A stretch of 64,000 nucleotides of DNA from Acerihabitans arboris (GTDB taxonomy: Bacteria; Pseudomonadota; Gammaproteobacteria; Enterobacterales; Enterobacteriaceae). Below the pieces are notes generated by a model, which had not been told where the DNA came from, searched no databases, and worked only from the letters and a program-made list of their open reading frames with translations. Location of the stretch: positions 186,001 to 250,000 of the forward strand of contig NZ_WUBS01000003.1 in assembly GCF_010131535.1 (NCBI RefSeq), written 5' to 3'. This document shows positions 8,412 through 17,711 of the stretch, in pieces (the first letter of the stretch is position 1; each line of letters opens with the position of its first letter). Both the position numbers and the translations under genes were made by a program.

Positions 8412-9707
8412 CTAGCTATAGGCTACCGCCTTTGGTGTATTTGCCGGCGGCAATGGATTGCTAAAGCGGGTCAGCGCGGTTAACGCCACCGCCAGCACCA
8501 GCGAACCGCCCATAAAGACATAGGACGCCTGCGGCCCCTGGAAGACGCCGTTCAGGTAGCCGACAATCCACGCCCCGACAAACGAGCCCAGCGCGCCGAA
8601 GCTGACGATAAACGCCATCGCCCCCGCCATGACGTTGCGCGGCAACAGCTCCGGGATCGCGGCGAAAAACGGCCCATAGGGGGTGTACATCGCCCCGCCG
8701 GCGATCACCAGCAGCACGTAGGACAGCCAGAAATGGTCGGCGCCCAGGGTAAAGGATCCGCAAAAACATACCGCTCCCAGTCCCAGGAACAGCAGCACCA
8801 CCCGCTTGCGCTGCTGGAATTTATCGGAGAAATAGGAAGCGGTCAGCATCAGCGGCACCGCCAGCAGGTAAGGCGCGGCGGATAGCCAGCCGGTGGCCAC
8901 GATGCCCAGGCCCGATGCGGTCTTCAGGATCGAAGGCAGCCACATGATGAAACCGTACATGCCGATATTCCAGAAGAAATGGATAAACGACAGCGCCAGC
9001 ACCTTCTTCGAGCGGAACGCCTCGGCGTAGTTTTTCACCGGTTTCATTTCCGCCTGCTCGGCCGCCAGCGCGGCCTCCAGATCCTGCTTCTCTTGGTCGG
9101 TCAGCCATTTGGCGTCTTTCGGCCGGTCGACGAAGATCGCCCACCAGATAACCGCCCAGACGATCGCCGGTACGCCTTCGATGATAAACATGCCGCGCCA
9201 GCCGAAGGAATTCACCAGGTAACCGGACACAATCGACATCCACAGCACGGTGATCGGGTTACCGAGGAACAGGAACGTATTGGCCTTGGAACGCTCGCGC
9301 TTGGTAAACCAGTGGCTGAGGAACACCAGCATCGCCGGCATCACCACGCTTTCGGCCACGCCCAGCAGGAAACGTATCACCGCCAGCGCCGCCACGCTAT
9401 GCGCCATGCCGGTCGCCGTCGCCAGTATCCCCCACAATACCAGGCTCCAGAAAATCAGTTTTTTGGCGCTGCGCCGTTCGGTATAGATGCCGCCCGGCAC
9501 CTGGAAGAAAAAATAGCCCAGGAAAAACAACGCCCCCAGCAGCGACGACATGCCCGGGGTGATATTCAGATCGTGCGCCAGTCCCGACGCGGCGCCAAAT
9601 CCGTAGTTGGCGCGATCGAGATACGCCAGGCTGTAGGTGATAAACGCCAGCGGGATCAGTTTACGCCAGCGTACCGGCGCCAGGTTCTGTGGCAAAAGTT
9701 GACTCAT
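8412..9707 (-). CDS. MFS transporter, anion:cation symporter (sugar-acid type)
   Basis: Inner-membrane carrier of 431 residues with about 12 hydrophobic segments and the central cytoplasmic loop after TM6 (EQAEMKPVKNYAEAFRSKK). The N-terminal motif YSLAYLDRANYGFGAASGL and the RFLLGVAESVVMPAMLVFLSHW block are typical of the ACS family that moves hexonates, glucarate and tartrate. Divergent from a GntR-family gene; its promoter region carries a double copy of that regulator's presumed operator at 9787-9812. The substrate is likely the sugar acid handled by the 10846-15795 enzymes. Confidence 0.85.
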   Translation of the reverse strand: MSQLLPQNLAPVRWRKLIPLAFITYSLAYLDRANYGFGAASGLAHDLNITPGMSSLLGALFFLGYFFFQVPGGIYTERRSAKKLIFWSLVLWGILATATGMAHSVAALAVIRFLLGVAESVVMPAMLVFLSHWFTKRERSKANTFLFLGNPITVLWMSIVSGYLVNSFGWRGMFIIEGVPAIVWAVIWWAIFVDRPKDAKWLTDQEKQDLEAALAAEQAEMKPVKNYAEAFRSKKVLALSFIHFFWNIGMYGFIMWLPSILKTASGLGIVATGWLSAAPYLLAVPLMLTASYFSDKFQQRKRVVLLFLGLGAVCFCGSFTLGADHFWLSYVLLVIAGGAMYTPYGPFFAAIPELLPRNVMAGAMAFIVSFGALGSFVGAWIVGYLNGVFQGPQASYVFMGGSLVLAVALTALTRFSNPLPPANTPKAVAYS

Positions 9708-9786
9708 GTCGATATTCCAAGGAGAGGTTAATTATTATCGGCCAGTGCCTGAAGCCGGGATGTTTGCCTTTCTTGCAAAGCACAAC

Positions 9787-9812
9787 ATGTCATACAACAT
9801 CTTGTATGACAT
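9787..9812. promoter_or_regulatory. Double GntR/FadR-type operator, MFS promoter
   Basis: ATGTCATACAA (9787-9797) is followed after four bases by its exact inverse TTGTATGACAT (9802-9812). Each half fits the FadR-subfamily core GT-M-N-K-AC. The same word recurs at 12457-12467, and a variant at 9979-9989 and 12225-12235, so the site is read as belonging to the GntR protein at 10007. Confidence 0.8.
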
Positions 9813-9978
9813 CATTCGTGTTTATAAATGCGGCATTTAGCGCCGCCGATCAATCACCAACCCGACGAAATGAAACGGCGATCACAAAATTTATTTTTAG
9901 CGGCCGGGTCCGGGCTGGGGCACAAAAATACGCCTTTTGGCTTCACAGTCTCCGCGGGGCGTGCTATACACAGGCATG

Positions 9979-9989
9979 TTGTAGGACAA
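9979..9989. promoter_or_regulatory. GntR operator overlapping leader of its own gene
   Basis: TTGTAGGACAA ends 17 bases before the gntR start codon. Its exact inverse TTGTCCTACAA lies in front of the ManD-type gene (12225-12235). Position suggests autorepression. Confidence 0.75.
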
Positions 9990-10006
9990 CGCATGCGACG
10001 GACACC

Positions 10007-10720
10007 ATGAGCATTCAATCAATACAGAAACACAACGTGGTTAACGCGGTTTATGAACAGATCAAGGAAAAGCTGCTGGACGGCAGCTGGCCGCCGGGCA
10101 GCAAGCTGCCTTCCGAGGCCGAACTGACCGCCTCGTTCAACGTCAGCCGCGTCAGCATCCGCAGCGCGGTACAGCGCCTGCGCGATCTCGGCATCGTCAT
10201 CACCCACCAGGGCAAAGGCAGCTTTGTTACCAAGAACCTTAACCGGCAAAGCCTGCTGAACGAACACCAGCCCATCATGCACCTGAGCCGCGAAGAGTTT
10301 CACGACATGATGGTGTTCCGCCAAACGGTGGAGTTCAAATGCATGGAACTGGCGGTACGCAACGCCACGCCCGACGACATCACCGCCCTGGAACAGGCGT
10401 TGAACCGCATGCTGGTGAACAAGGACGACTACAAAAAGTATTCACAGGCCGACTTTGATTTCCATCTGGCGATCGCCAAGGCATCGCAGAACAAAGTGTT
10501 TTACAACGTGATGAATTCCATCAAAGACATCTACTACTACTACCTGGAAGAGCTGAACCGCGCGCTCGGCATTTCGCTGGAAAGCGTCGAGGCCCATATC
10601 AAGGTGTTCATGGCGATCAAGAACCGCGACTCCTCCACCGCGGTGGCGGTGCTCAATGAAGCAATGTCGGAAAACGTGGCGGCGATTGAGAAACTGAAAC
10701 AATCGGCGCCGGACGAATAG
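10007..10720 (+). CDS. GntR/FadR-subfamily transcriptional regulator of the sugar-acid regulon
   Basis: Protein of 237 residues: an N-terminal winged helix (PPGSKLPSEAELTASFNVSRVSIRSAVQRL is the family's signature region, quoted only to name its key PSE and SRVSIR motifs at about residues 34-55) and an all-helical FCD ligand domain with metal-type His residues (DFHLAIA). The long upstream open frame has no ribosome site; ATG at 10007 gives the normal N-terminus. Identical operator words occur before this gene, the MFS at 8412, the ManD-type gene and the idnO-like operon, so it is the probable repressor of all four units. The effector is unknown. Confidence 0.88.
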   Translation: MSIQSIQKHNVVNAVYEQIKEKLLDGSWPPGSKLPSEAELTASFNVSRVSIRSAVQRLRDLGIVITHQGKGSFVTKNLNRQSLLNEHQPIMHLSREEFHDMMVFRQTVEFKCMELAVRNATPDDITALEQALNRMLVNKDDYKKYSQADFDFHLAIAKASQNKVFYNVMNSIKDIYYYYLEELNRALGISLESVEAHIKVFMAIKNRDSSTAVAVLNEAMSENVAAIEKLKQSAPDE

Positions 10721-10845
10721 CCGCCGCCTGTCGGCAGACGGTAACTCACGCGCCGCCGGGATCCCGTGCCGGAAGGCGGGTCCTTAGTACCCGCCCCGCC
10801 GGTATAAGGCGAGGCAATACTCCGCCCCTACCACGCGTTCCATGG

Positions 10846-12105
10846 CTATGGCCGCGACGCCGTCCCGTCCGGCGTACGCGCCAGCGTCCAGGACGGAATA
10901 CCGCCGATACAGGGGTATTGCGCCGCTTTTTCCTCATCGATATCAATGCCCAGCCCCGGTCGGTCGCTCAGGTACGCATAACCCAGCTCGATTTCCGGGC
11001 AGCCGGGGAATACCTCGCGCAGCGCGTCGTTGACCGGCGTGTATTCCTGGATGCCGAAGTTGGTCACGCTCATATCCAGGTGCAGGTTGGCGCAAACGCC
11101 CACCGGCGAAATGTCCCCCGGGCCATGCCAGGCGGTACGCACGCCGTGGATTTCGCTCAGCGTCGCCAGCTTTTTCGCCGGGGTGATGCCGCCGATGGTG
11201 CTGACATGGCAACGGATATAATCGATCAGGTTGTTGGTAATCAGCGGCTTCCAGTCATTGACGCTGGTAAACAATTCGCCCATCGATATCGGCGTGGACG
11301 ACTGCTGGCGCAGCATCTTGAGCCAATCGATATTTTCCGGCGCCACGGGATCCTCAAGATAGAACAACTGGTACTGTTCCAGGTTCTTGGCCAGCTGGAT
11401 GGCGGCCACCGGCGTCACGCGTTCGTGCACGTCATGGATAAATTCGATGCCGAAACCGAGTTTACTGCGCAGGTGGTCGAACAGGCGCGGCACGCTCTTC
11501 ACGTAGGCATCCGGATCGAAATAGATCCCCGGCGTGCTGGCGCGCGGCGAACGTTTCGGCTGGATGTTCCTTGCCCGGGCCAGCCGGGTGGCGATAAGCT
11601 TCAGATCGTCGGTGCCCGCGCCGCCATACATGCCCATCTGGCAACGGACGTACTGATAGCCCTCTTCCATGCGCGCGCGGACATTGTCCTCCACTTCACA
11701 TTCGTCGCCGCCGTCGGTATGCACGTACAGGGGAATGCCGTCGCGGCATTTGCCGCCCAGCAGTTCATATACCGGCATGCCGGCCAGCTTGCCTTTGATA
11801 TCCCATAACGCCATATCCACGCCGGACAGCGCGTTATTCATGATGGGGCCGCTGCGCCAGTAGCCGCTTACGCAGGCCGATTGCCAGATATCCTCGATGC
11901 GCGCCGGGTCCTTGCCGATAAGAAACGGCGCCATGTAGCCGTCGATGGCGGTTTTCACCGCCTGGATACGCTGGGTAAAGGTGGCGCAGCCCAGGCCATA
12001 TAATCCCGGCTGATTGGTTTCCACCTTCACCACCGCCAGATCGATGCCGCCCGGGGCGGTCAGAATGGTTTTCACCGCGGTGATTTTCAAATTACTCACA
12101 GTCAC
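10846..12105 (-). CDS. Mannonate dehydratase-family enolase superfamily protein (RspA/ManD type)
   Basis: Protein of 419 residues. The N-terminal capping domain has YGLGCATFTQR and the CVSGYWRSGPIMNNALSGVD block typical of ManD. Catalytic and metal positions are present: the HDVHER motif, Glu in YLEDPVAPEN, Glu in SMGELF, and His in WHGPGDISPVG. The family dehydrates D-mannonate or D-gluconate; many RspA-like members are slow or of unknown function. ATG at 12105 follows AAGGAGTG. It is transcribed away from the idnO-like operon, with a shared operator region between them. E. coli pairs rspA with an alcohol dehydrogenase, as here. Confidence 0.85.
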   Translation of the reverse strand: MTVSNLKITAVKTILTAPGGIDLAVVKVETNQPGLYGLGCATFTQRIQAVKTAIDGYMAPFLIGKDPARIEDIWQSACVSGYWRSGPIMNNALSGVDMALWDIKGKLAGMPVYELLGGKCRDGIPLYVHTDGGDECEVEDNVRARMEEGYQYVRCQMGMYGGAGTDDLKLIATRLARARNIQPKRSPRASTPGIYFDPDAYVKSVPRLFDHLRSKLGFGIEFIHDVHERVTPVAAIQLAKNLEQYQLFYLEDPVAPENIDWLKMLRQQSSTPISMGELFTSVNDWKPLITNNLIDYIRCHVSTIGGITPAKKLATLSEIHGVRTAWHGPGDISPVGVCANLHLDMSVTNFGIQEYTPVNDALREVFPGCPEIELGYAYLSDRPGLGIDIDEEKAAQYPCIGGIPSWTLARTPDGTASRP

Positions 12106-12224
12106 TCCTTAATTTCAAAGTTTGCCCGTTAATGTCGGTATTCATCTCAAGGCGGCATGTTCCCTCGCTTTAACCCGCCCGGGCACCCAACCGGCTAGCG
12201 ATATCAGATCTATTAACTTATGTG

Positions 12225-12235
12225 TTGTCCTACAA
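12225..12235. promoter_or_regulatory. GntR operator, ManD-type gene side
   Basis: TTGTCCTACAA, the exact inverse of the site in front of the gntR gene (9979-9989), 120 bases upstream of the ManD-type start. Confidence 0.75.
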
Positions 12236-12456
12236 GTAAAGTCAGTTATACCAGCGAATTTAGGCCGAGCCAAGCTTGGGTGCCTCATTATGTGCGCCAG
12301 ATCATAAAATTAAGAAATTCCATAACAACTATATGTTTTAAAACATATTTATAATTTATTTAAAAGTCAATTAGTGTTTGTTTTGTGATCTTCCCGGCAA
12401 AAAAAGATTATACGTGTTGCTTTAAATACTTCATTACAGCACCTTGAATATGAATG

Positions 12457-12467
12457 ATGTCATACAA
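12457..12467. promoter_or_regulatory. GntR operator, idnO-like operon
   Basis: ATGTCATACAA, identical to 9787-9797, 45 bases before the idnO-like start codon. Confidence 0.75.
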
Positions 12468-12512
12468 GTTAGCGGGTGATATCCATCACCAAGGCCATGA
12501 TGAGGAATAGCT

Positions 12513-13280
12513 ATGTCTGCTCTATTTGATTTAACCGGGAAAACGGCGCTGGTGACCGGCTCGGCGCGCGGTTTAGGATATTGTTATGCCGAAGGGCTGG
12601 CCGCCGCGGGCGCCAGCGTAGTCCTGAACGATATCCGCGCGGAACTGCTGGATGAATCGGTACAAAAACTGCGCGCCAAAGGCTACCAGGCGCACGGCGT
12701 CGCCTTCGACGTCACCGATGAGGACGCGGTGGAAAGCGCGTTCGCCGCCCTGCAACAACAGGGGCTGCCGGTGGATATCCTGATCAACAATGCCGGCATC
12801 CAGTACCGCAAGCCCATGGTGGAGCTGGAGCTGGAACAATGGCAACGCGTCATCGACACTAACCTGACCAGCGCGTTTATCGTTGCGCGCGCGGCGGCGA
12901 AACGGATGATCGCCCGCGGCAACGGCGGCAAGATCATCAATATCGGATCGCTGACCAGCCAGGCCGCCCGCCCCACCGTGGCGCCCTATACCGCGGCCAA
13001 AGGCGGCATCAAGATGCTGACCTGCGCGATGGCCGCCGAATGGGCGGAATTTAATATCCAGACCAACGCCATCGGCCCCGGTTATATCCTCACCGATATG
13101 AATACCGCGCTTATCGACAATAAAGATTTCGACGCCTGGGTCAAAGCCAGCAACCCGTCAAAGCGCTGGGGCAAGCCGGAAGAGCTGATCGGCACCGCGG
13201 TGTTCCTTTCCTCCACCGCGTCCGATTACATCAACGGCCAGATTATCTACGTCGACGGCGGCTGGCTGGCCGTGCTGTAA
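12513..13280 (+). CDS. SDR oxidoreductase, gluconate 5-dehydrogenase-like (IdnO family)
   Basis: Protein of 255 residues of the classical SDR family. NAD(P)-binding TGSARGLG lies at about residues 15-22, NNAG near residue 93, and the Ser...Tyr-X3-Lys active site in YTAAK. The C-terminus ends with the usual VDGG. It is colinear with E. coli IdnO, which interconverts 5-ketogluconate and gluconate. It heads an operon with an MFS carrier and an IdnD-like enzyme. The true ketose/aldonate pair may differ since a ManD-type dehydratase replaces a gluconate kinase here. Confidence 0.82.
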   Translation: MSALFDLTGKTALVTGSARGLGYCYAEGLAAAGASVVLNDIRAELLDESVQKLRAKGYQAHGVAFDVTDEDAVESAFAALQQQGLPVDILINNAGIQYRKPMVELELEQWQRVIDTNLTSAFIVARAAAKRMIARGNGGKIINIGSLTSQAARPTVAPYTAAKGGIKMLTCAMAAEWAEFNIQTNAIGPGYILTDMNTALIDNKDFDAWVKASNPSKRWGKPEELIGTAVFLSSTASDYINGQIIYVDGGWLAVL

Positions 13281-13299
13281 CCCGCCCGGCCCGATTTTG

Positions 13300-13321
13300 C
13301 CCACGGTATCGCCGCCGTGGG
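13300..13321 (+). terminator. Hairpin between idnO-like and MFS genes
   Basis: CCCACGG (13300-13306) pairs with CCGTGGG (13315-13321) without a following T-run. It is more likely an mRNA-stabilising or partial termination structure inside the operon. Confidence 0.45.
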
Positions 13322-13384
13322 TTATATCCCTGTATCCGTCCGTTTATAAAATAAAAAATGGCAACTACTGACCAGGACAATAAA

Positions 13385-14752
13385 ATGAAGGCAACCAAGT
13401 CGCGATTCTTTATTCTGTCGCTGCTGTTTATCGTAACGGCTATCAATTATATGGACCGGGCCAACCTGTCCGTCGCCGGCAGTAAAATCCAGGCCGATTT
13501 TGATTTAAGCCCCACCCAGCTTGGGCTGCTGTTCTCCATGTTCACCTGGTTCTACGCCGCCAGCCAGATCCCGGTGGGCTATGTGCTGGACCGCATCGGC
13601 TCGCGCATCCTGTACGGCAGCGCCATCATCCTGTGGAGCGTGTTTACCTTCCTGATGGGTTTTGCCTCGCACCACCTGTTCGCCACCGCCACGGCGTCAT
13701 TCCTGATGTTGCTGGGCTGCCGGGCCCTGATCGGCATAGCCGAAGCGCCCTCCTTCCCGTCCAATACCAAGATTATCGCCACCTGGTTTCCCGATCATGA
13801 ACGGGCGCGCGCCACCGCCATCTATTCCAGCGCGCAATATATCGGGCTGGCGCTGTTGACCCCGGCGCTGTCGTTTATCGTGGCGGAATACGGCTGGCAA
13901 ATGTCGTTTTACCTGTCCGGCGCCGCCGGCATCCTGTTCGGCGCCTTCTGGCTGGCGAAATATCGTGATCCGCAGCACAGCAAAGCCACCAACCGGCAAG
14001 AACTGGATTACATCCGCGCAGGCGGCGGCTACGGTTCGCTAAACCAGGCTAACGTCAGCGAAAAAGTGCGCTGGGCCGATATTGCCTTCTTCCTGAAAAA
14101 GCGCACCATCTGGGGCCTGTTCATTGCCCAGTTCGCCTGTTCCTCCACGCTGTACTTCTTCCTGACCTGGTTTATCGTCTATCTGGAAAAGGGGCTGCAC
14201 CTGTCGATTGCCACAGCGGGCCTGGGGGCGTCCTTTCCGTACCTGATGGCCATGGCCGGCGTGCTGTGCGGCGGCACGTTAAGCGACATGCTGCTGAAAA
14301 AAGGCGCATCGCGCACCCTGGCCCGCAAGCTGCCCGTGATGTCCGGGCTGTGCCTGACCATGGTGATCTGCCTGGTCAACTTTTTTGAAGACCAGCCCCT
14401 AATCGCCATTGCCATCCTGTCCATCGCCTTTTTCGCCAATGCTTTTTCCAACCTGGGCTGGGTGGTATGGAGCGACGTTATCCCGCGCAACTTTCTCGGC
14501 ACCATGGGCGGCTGCCTGAATATCTGCGGCAACCTGTCCGGCATCATCAGTCCGATTGTCATCGGCGTGATCCTGCAGCGCACCAACAATTTCCAGTATG
14601 CTATGTGGTATATCGCCGCCGTCGCGCTGGCCGGCCTGCTGGCCTACACCTTCCTGGTCGGGAACATCGACGTCATCGTCCCGCCGAAATCAACGGAACC
14701 TGTCCCGCCGCGCTCCGGCGCGGACGCACTTAACATTGAGGTCAAACAATGA
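13385..14752 (+). CDS. MFS transporter, anion:cation symporter (GudP/GarP-like)
   Basis: Inner-membrane carrier of 455 residues with 12 expected TM segments. The N-terminal sequence SRFFILSLLFIVTAINYMDR and the RALIGIAEAPSFPSNTK block resemble glucarate/galactarate carriers. ATG at 13385 has AGGA nine bases upstream; an in-frame ATG at 13358 lacks a ribosome site. The end overlaps the next gene by four bases. It is the second ACS carrier in the same GntR regulon, so the two may take up two related acids. Confidence 0.85.
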   Translation: MKATKSRFFILSLLFIVTAINYMDRANLSVAGSKIQADFDLSPTQLGLLFSMFTWFYAASQIPVGYVLDRIGSRILYGSAIILWSVFTFLMGFASHHLFATATASFLMLLGCRALIGIAEAPSFPSNTKIIATWFPDHERARATAIYSSAQYIGLALLTPALSFIVAEYGWQMSFYLSGAAGILFGAFWLAKYRDPQHSKATNRQELDYIRAGGGYGSLNQANVSEKVRWADIAFFLKKRTIWGLFIAQFACSSTLYFFLTWFIVYLEKGLHLSIATAGLGASFPYLMAMAGVLCGGTLSDMLLKKGASRTLARKLPVMSGLCLTMVICLVNFFEDQPLIAIAILSIAFFANAFSNLGWVVWSDVIPRNFLGTMGGCLNICGNLSGIISPIVIGVILQRTNNFQYAMWYIAAVALAGLLAYTFLVGNIDVIVPPKSTEPVPPRSGADALNIEVKQ

Positions 14753-15795
14753 GCACACATACAGTCAGTTGCAAAGCCTGCCTTGCCTACGGTGAGAAGG
14801 ATGTTCGCGTGGAACAGCGCGAATTGGAATACCAGGATGAGGATGTGCTGGTGAAGGTGGACCGCGGCGGCATTTGCGGGTCCGATATCCACTATTACCA
14901 GCACGGCCGCGCCGGCATGTCAGTCCTTAAGCACCCCATGGTGATCGGCCATGAGTTCGTCGGCGTGGTCAGCCGGGCGCCGGCGGGTTCGAACCTGCGG
15001 GTCGGCCAGCGCGTGGCGGTCAATCCATCACGGCCCTGCAACCACTGCGAGTTCTGCCTGGAGGGCAAACAAAACCTATGCTCCACCATGCGGTTTATGG
15101 GCAGCGCGCAGTTCAACCCGCATGTGAACGGTGGATTTTCCGAATACGTGACGGCCACGGTTGAACAGTGTATTCCGTATGACGATCGCGCCGAGGCGAA
15201 AGTGATGGCCTTTGCCGAACCGCTGGCGGTGGCGATCCACGCGGTAAACTCGGCCGGCACGCTGGTCGGCAACAAAGTGCTGGTGATCGGCGCCGGGCCG
15301 ATTGGCTGCCTGATCCTGGCCGCGGCGCTGAGCGCCGGGGCTTCCGAGGCCGTCGCGTGCGATGTCAGCGACCGCTGCCTGACGCTGGCACAACACATGG
15401 GCGCCACCGCCACGTTTAATCCGATGAATGAAGGCAGCGCCGGGTCTTATCAGCAAAACCGGGGCTATTTCGACGTGGTGTTCGAGGCCTCCGGCAGCCC
15501 GGCCGCCATCAAATCAACCGTCGCCCTCACCCGCCCCGCCGGCACCGTGGTACAGGTGGGCATGGGCGCCGCCAGCGTGGAATATCCGGTGATGCCGATG
15601 CTGGTCAAGGAGATCCGCTGGGTCGGCTCCTTTCGCTTTATAAACGAGTTCGACACCGCGGTGAAATGGCTGCAGGACGGACGCATCAACCCGCTGCCGC
15701 TGCTGAGCGGCGAATATCAGCCGGAGGCCATCGAGAGCGCGCTGATTGCCGCCGCCGATAAAACGCTGTCGTCAAAGGTACAGATTAAATTCTGA
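14749..15795 (+). CDS. idnD: Zinc alcohol dehydrogenase, L-idonate 5-dehydrogenase-like
   Basis: Protein of 348 residues of the medium-chain dehydrogenase family. Catalytic zinc ligands are in GICGSD and GHEFVG; the structural zinc Cys cluster is in PCNHCEFCLEGKQNLC; the Rossmann motif is GAGPIG. It matches E. coli IdnD closely along its length, including MAFAEPLAVAIHA and INPLPLLS. IdnD oxidises L-idonate to 5-ketogluconate. With the IdnO-like enzyme this gives the two steps of idonate-to-gluconate conversion. The gene symbol reflects similarity, not proof of substrate. Confidence 0.8.
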   Translation: MSTHTVSCKACLAYGEKDVRVEQRELEYQDEDVLVKVDRGGICGSDIHYYQHGRAGMSVLKHPMVIGHEFVGVVSRAPAGSNLRVGQRVAVNPSRPCNHCEFCLEGKQNLCSTMRFMGSAQFNPHVNGGFSEYVTATVEQCIPYDDRAEAKVMAFAEPLAVAIHAVNSAGTLVGNKVLVIGAGPIGCLILAAALSAGASEAVACDVSDRCLTLAQHMGATATFNPMNEGSAGSYQQNRGYFDVVFEASGSPAAIKSTVALTRPAGTVVQVGMGAASVEYPVMPMLVKEIRWVGSFRFINEFDTAVKWLQDGRINPLPLLSGEYQPEAIESALIAAADKTLSSKVQIKF

Positions 15796-15804
15796 TTTGC
15801 CCGA

Positions 15805-15822
15805 GGCGGGGTAAGCCCCGCC
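15805..15822 (+). terminator. GC hairpin after idnD-like gene
   Basis: GGCGGGG (15805-15811) and CCCCGCC (15816-15822) form a 7-base-pair stem with a 4-base loop 9 bases after the stop. No T-run follows. Confidence 0.55.
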
Positions 15823-15838
15823 GCCGGTTACCCGGCAG

Positions 15839-15925
15839 CTAAAGCATTAAGCGCAGATGGCTTTCGACCTCTTCAATACGCCTGCCGGGCACGTCTTCAC
15901 TTCCAGCTTTGTAGCTGTAGGCGAG
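15839..15925 (-). pseudogene. Short coding-like remnant, C-terminal end of an unrecognised protein
   Basis: On the minus strand the frame reads DLAYSYKAGSEDVPGRRIEE and continues to a stop at 15839, with a stop directly before the first residue. Codon use is like the surrounding genes. I do not recognise the family. The rest of 15926-16109 shows nothing I can name. Confidence 0.3.
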
Positions 15926-16109
15926 ATCCTAGGCTGGCGCCAATTGCCATTGATATTGCTGGTTGATTATAAAAGCGAAATTTTTTGAGCGATCGTCATG
16001 ATTTCCGGCTACTACATTAAAGATCATACGCCGAAACAGTCGGTCAGCTTTTTTAATTTTCAGCTTTAACCGGCGGGCAATACCAAACAATTTTTAATGC
16101 GCGCCATCC

Positions 16110-17711
16110 TCAGTGCGCCGACGTTGACGGCGCGGCCGGTTTAGCCGTTTTTTTCATCAGGGGCACCATGGCGGTGGCGATCAAAAAACACCACATAATG
16201 GCCGTAAAGGTATCGCTGAAGGTTAAGGTGCGCGCTTCACGAAAGGTTAACGACCAGAGCTGCCGTAATGCGGCGCTGGCGGCGCAGGACGTATCGTAGC
16301 CGAGCCGGATGAATTGCCCGCTCAGGGTATCAAGCATGGCGCTCATCGCCTCGTTGGGCGCCGTCAGGGACTCCGCCAGGCGGGAAAAATGCAAATTGGT
16401 GCGATCGTTCAATAAGGTCGCACACCAGGCAATGCCTATGGCGCCGCCCAGGTTACGCATTAAGTTAAACAGACCCGAGGCCATTTTCAGCCGTTCCGGC
16501 GCCAGGCCGCCGAGGGTAAGCGTCACCACCGGCGCGACGGAGAACTGCTGCGCCATGCCGCGAAACGCCTGGGGTGCCAGCAGCTCCCGCGCGCCCCAGT
16601 CATGGGTAATCGGCATAAAGTTCCACATGGAGAGGGCGAAACAGGCGAGTCCGAACATCAACAGCCAGCGCAGATCGACCCGGTTGGCGAAAAAGGCATA
16701 AACCGGAATGGACAGCACCTGGAAGATACCGGTGGAAAATACCGCCATGCCGATTTGCAGGGCGCTGAAGCCTCTCACCTGGCCGAGGAACAGCGGTGTC
16801 AGGTAGATGGTGGCAAAAATACCGACGCCGGTGATAAATGAGAAAAAACAGCCGAACGCGAAGTTGCGCTCCTTCAACGCACGCAGATCGACAATCGGAC
16901 GGGCAAACGTCAGCGAGCGCCAGAGGAATAAGACGCCCGCCAGGGCGGAAATCCAGGCGGTGGCCAGAATGGTCCGATCGCCAAACCAATCCCAGCGCGG
17001 CCCCTCCTCCAGGGTGTACTCAAGGCAGCCCAGGGAGAGCGCCAGCAACATGATGCCCAGGTAATCCGCGCCGCGCAGCAGCGCTGCATTGGGCCGGTCA
17101 ATCTTCACCAGCCATGGCACCGTCACGGCGACAAATATCCCCGGCACCACATTAATGAAAAATAACCAGTGCCAGGAATAGTTATCGGTAATCCAGCCGC
17201 CCACCGTCGGGCCTAGGGTCGGCGCCAACGACGCAATAGCGCCGACGGTGGCGGCGGCAAACACGCGCTGCGAACCGGAAAAAAAGATAAAGGCGGTGGT
17301 AAACACCAGCGGGATCATCGAACCGCCGAGAAATCCCTGCATCGCCCGAAACGCGATCATGCTCTGGATATTCCAGGCCCATCCGCACAGCAGGCTCGAC
17401 GCGGTAAAACCGATGGCGGAAACGCAGAATAACCAGCGGGTCGACATCACATGCGCCAGCCAGCCGGAAAGCGGTATGACGATGATTTCGGCAATCAGGT
17501 AGGCGGTCTGGACCCAGACGGTTTCATCGGTGCCCGCGGATAAGCCGCCGCCGATATCCTTCAGGGAAGCGGAGACGATTTGTATATCCAGCAAGGCGAT
17601 AAACATACCGACGCACATGGTGGAAAAGGCGAAAATCCTGGCGCCCAGCGTCATGCCGGCCGGCAGGGCCGCCACCGATGAGTGCGGGGACCGGGCGGCG
17701 ACGTCGCTCAC
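16110..17711 (-). CDS. MFS multidrug efflux pump, DHA2 family (EmrB/QacA-like)
   Basis: Inner-membrane protein of 533 residues, the length of 14-TM DHA2 drug:proton antiporters. Motifs seen include LDIQIVSASLKDIGGGLSAG after TM1, the LSGWLAHVMSTRWLF loop and the SLAPTLGPTVGGWITD motif C region. Start is GTG at 17711, overlapping the end of the adaptor gene (GTGA). With that adaptor and an outer-membrane channel from elsewhere it should form a tripartite pump. The regulator gene in the same operon suggests induction by its substrates. Confidence 0.88.
   Translation of the reverse strand: MSDVAARSPHSSVAALPAGMTLGARIFAFSTMCVGMFIALLDIQIVSASLKDIGGGLSAGTDETVWVQTAYLIAEIIVIPLSGWLAHVMSTRWLFCVSAIGFTASSLLCGWAWNIQSMIAFRAMQGFLGGSMIPLVFTTAFIFFSGSQRVFAAATVGAIASLAPTLGPTVGGWITDNYSWHWLFFINVVPGIFVAVTVPWLVKIDRPNAALLRGADYLGIMLLALSLGCLEYTLEEGPRWDWFGDRTILATAWISALAGVLFLWRSLTFARPIVDLRALKERNFAFGCFFSFITGVGIFATIYLTPLFLGQVRGFSALQIGMAVFSTGIFQVLSIPVYAFFANRVDLRWLLMFGLACFALSMWNFMPITHDWGARELLAPQAFRGMAQQFSVAPVVTLTLGGLAPERLKMASGLFNLMRNLGGAIGIAWCATLLNDRTNLHFSRLAESLTAPNEAMSAMLDTLSGQFIRLGYDTSCAASAALRQLWSLTFREARTLTFSDTFTAIMWCFLIATAMVPLMKKTAKPAAPSTSAH

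Larger units (their letters stand above)
12106..12512. other. Divergent promoter region, ManD-type gene and idnO-like operon
   Basis: No gene seen. The centre (about 12300-12420) is AT-rich compared with its surroundings. It carries two GntR operators, one nearer each divergent gene. Confidence 0.6.
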
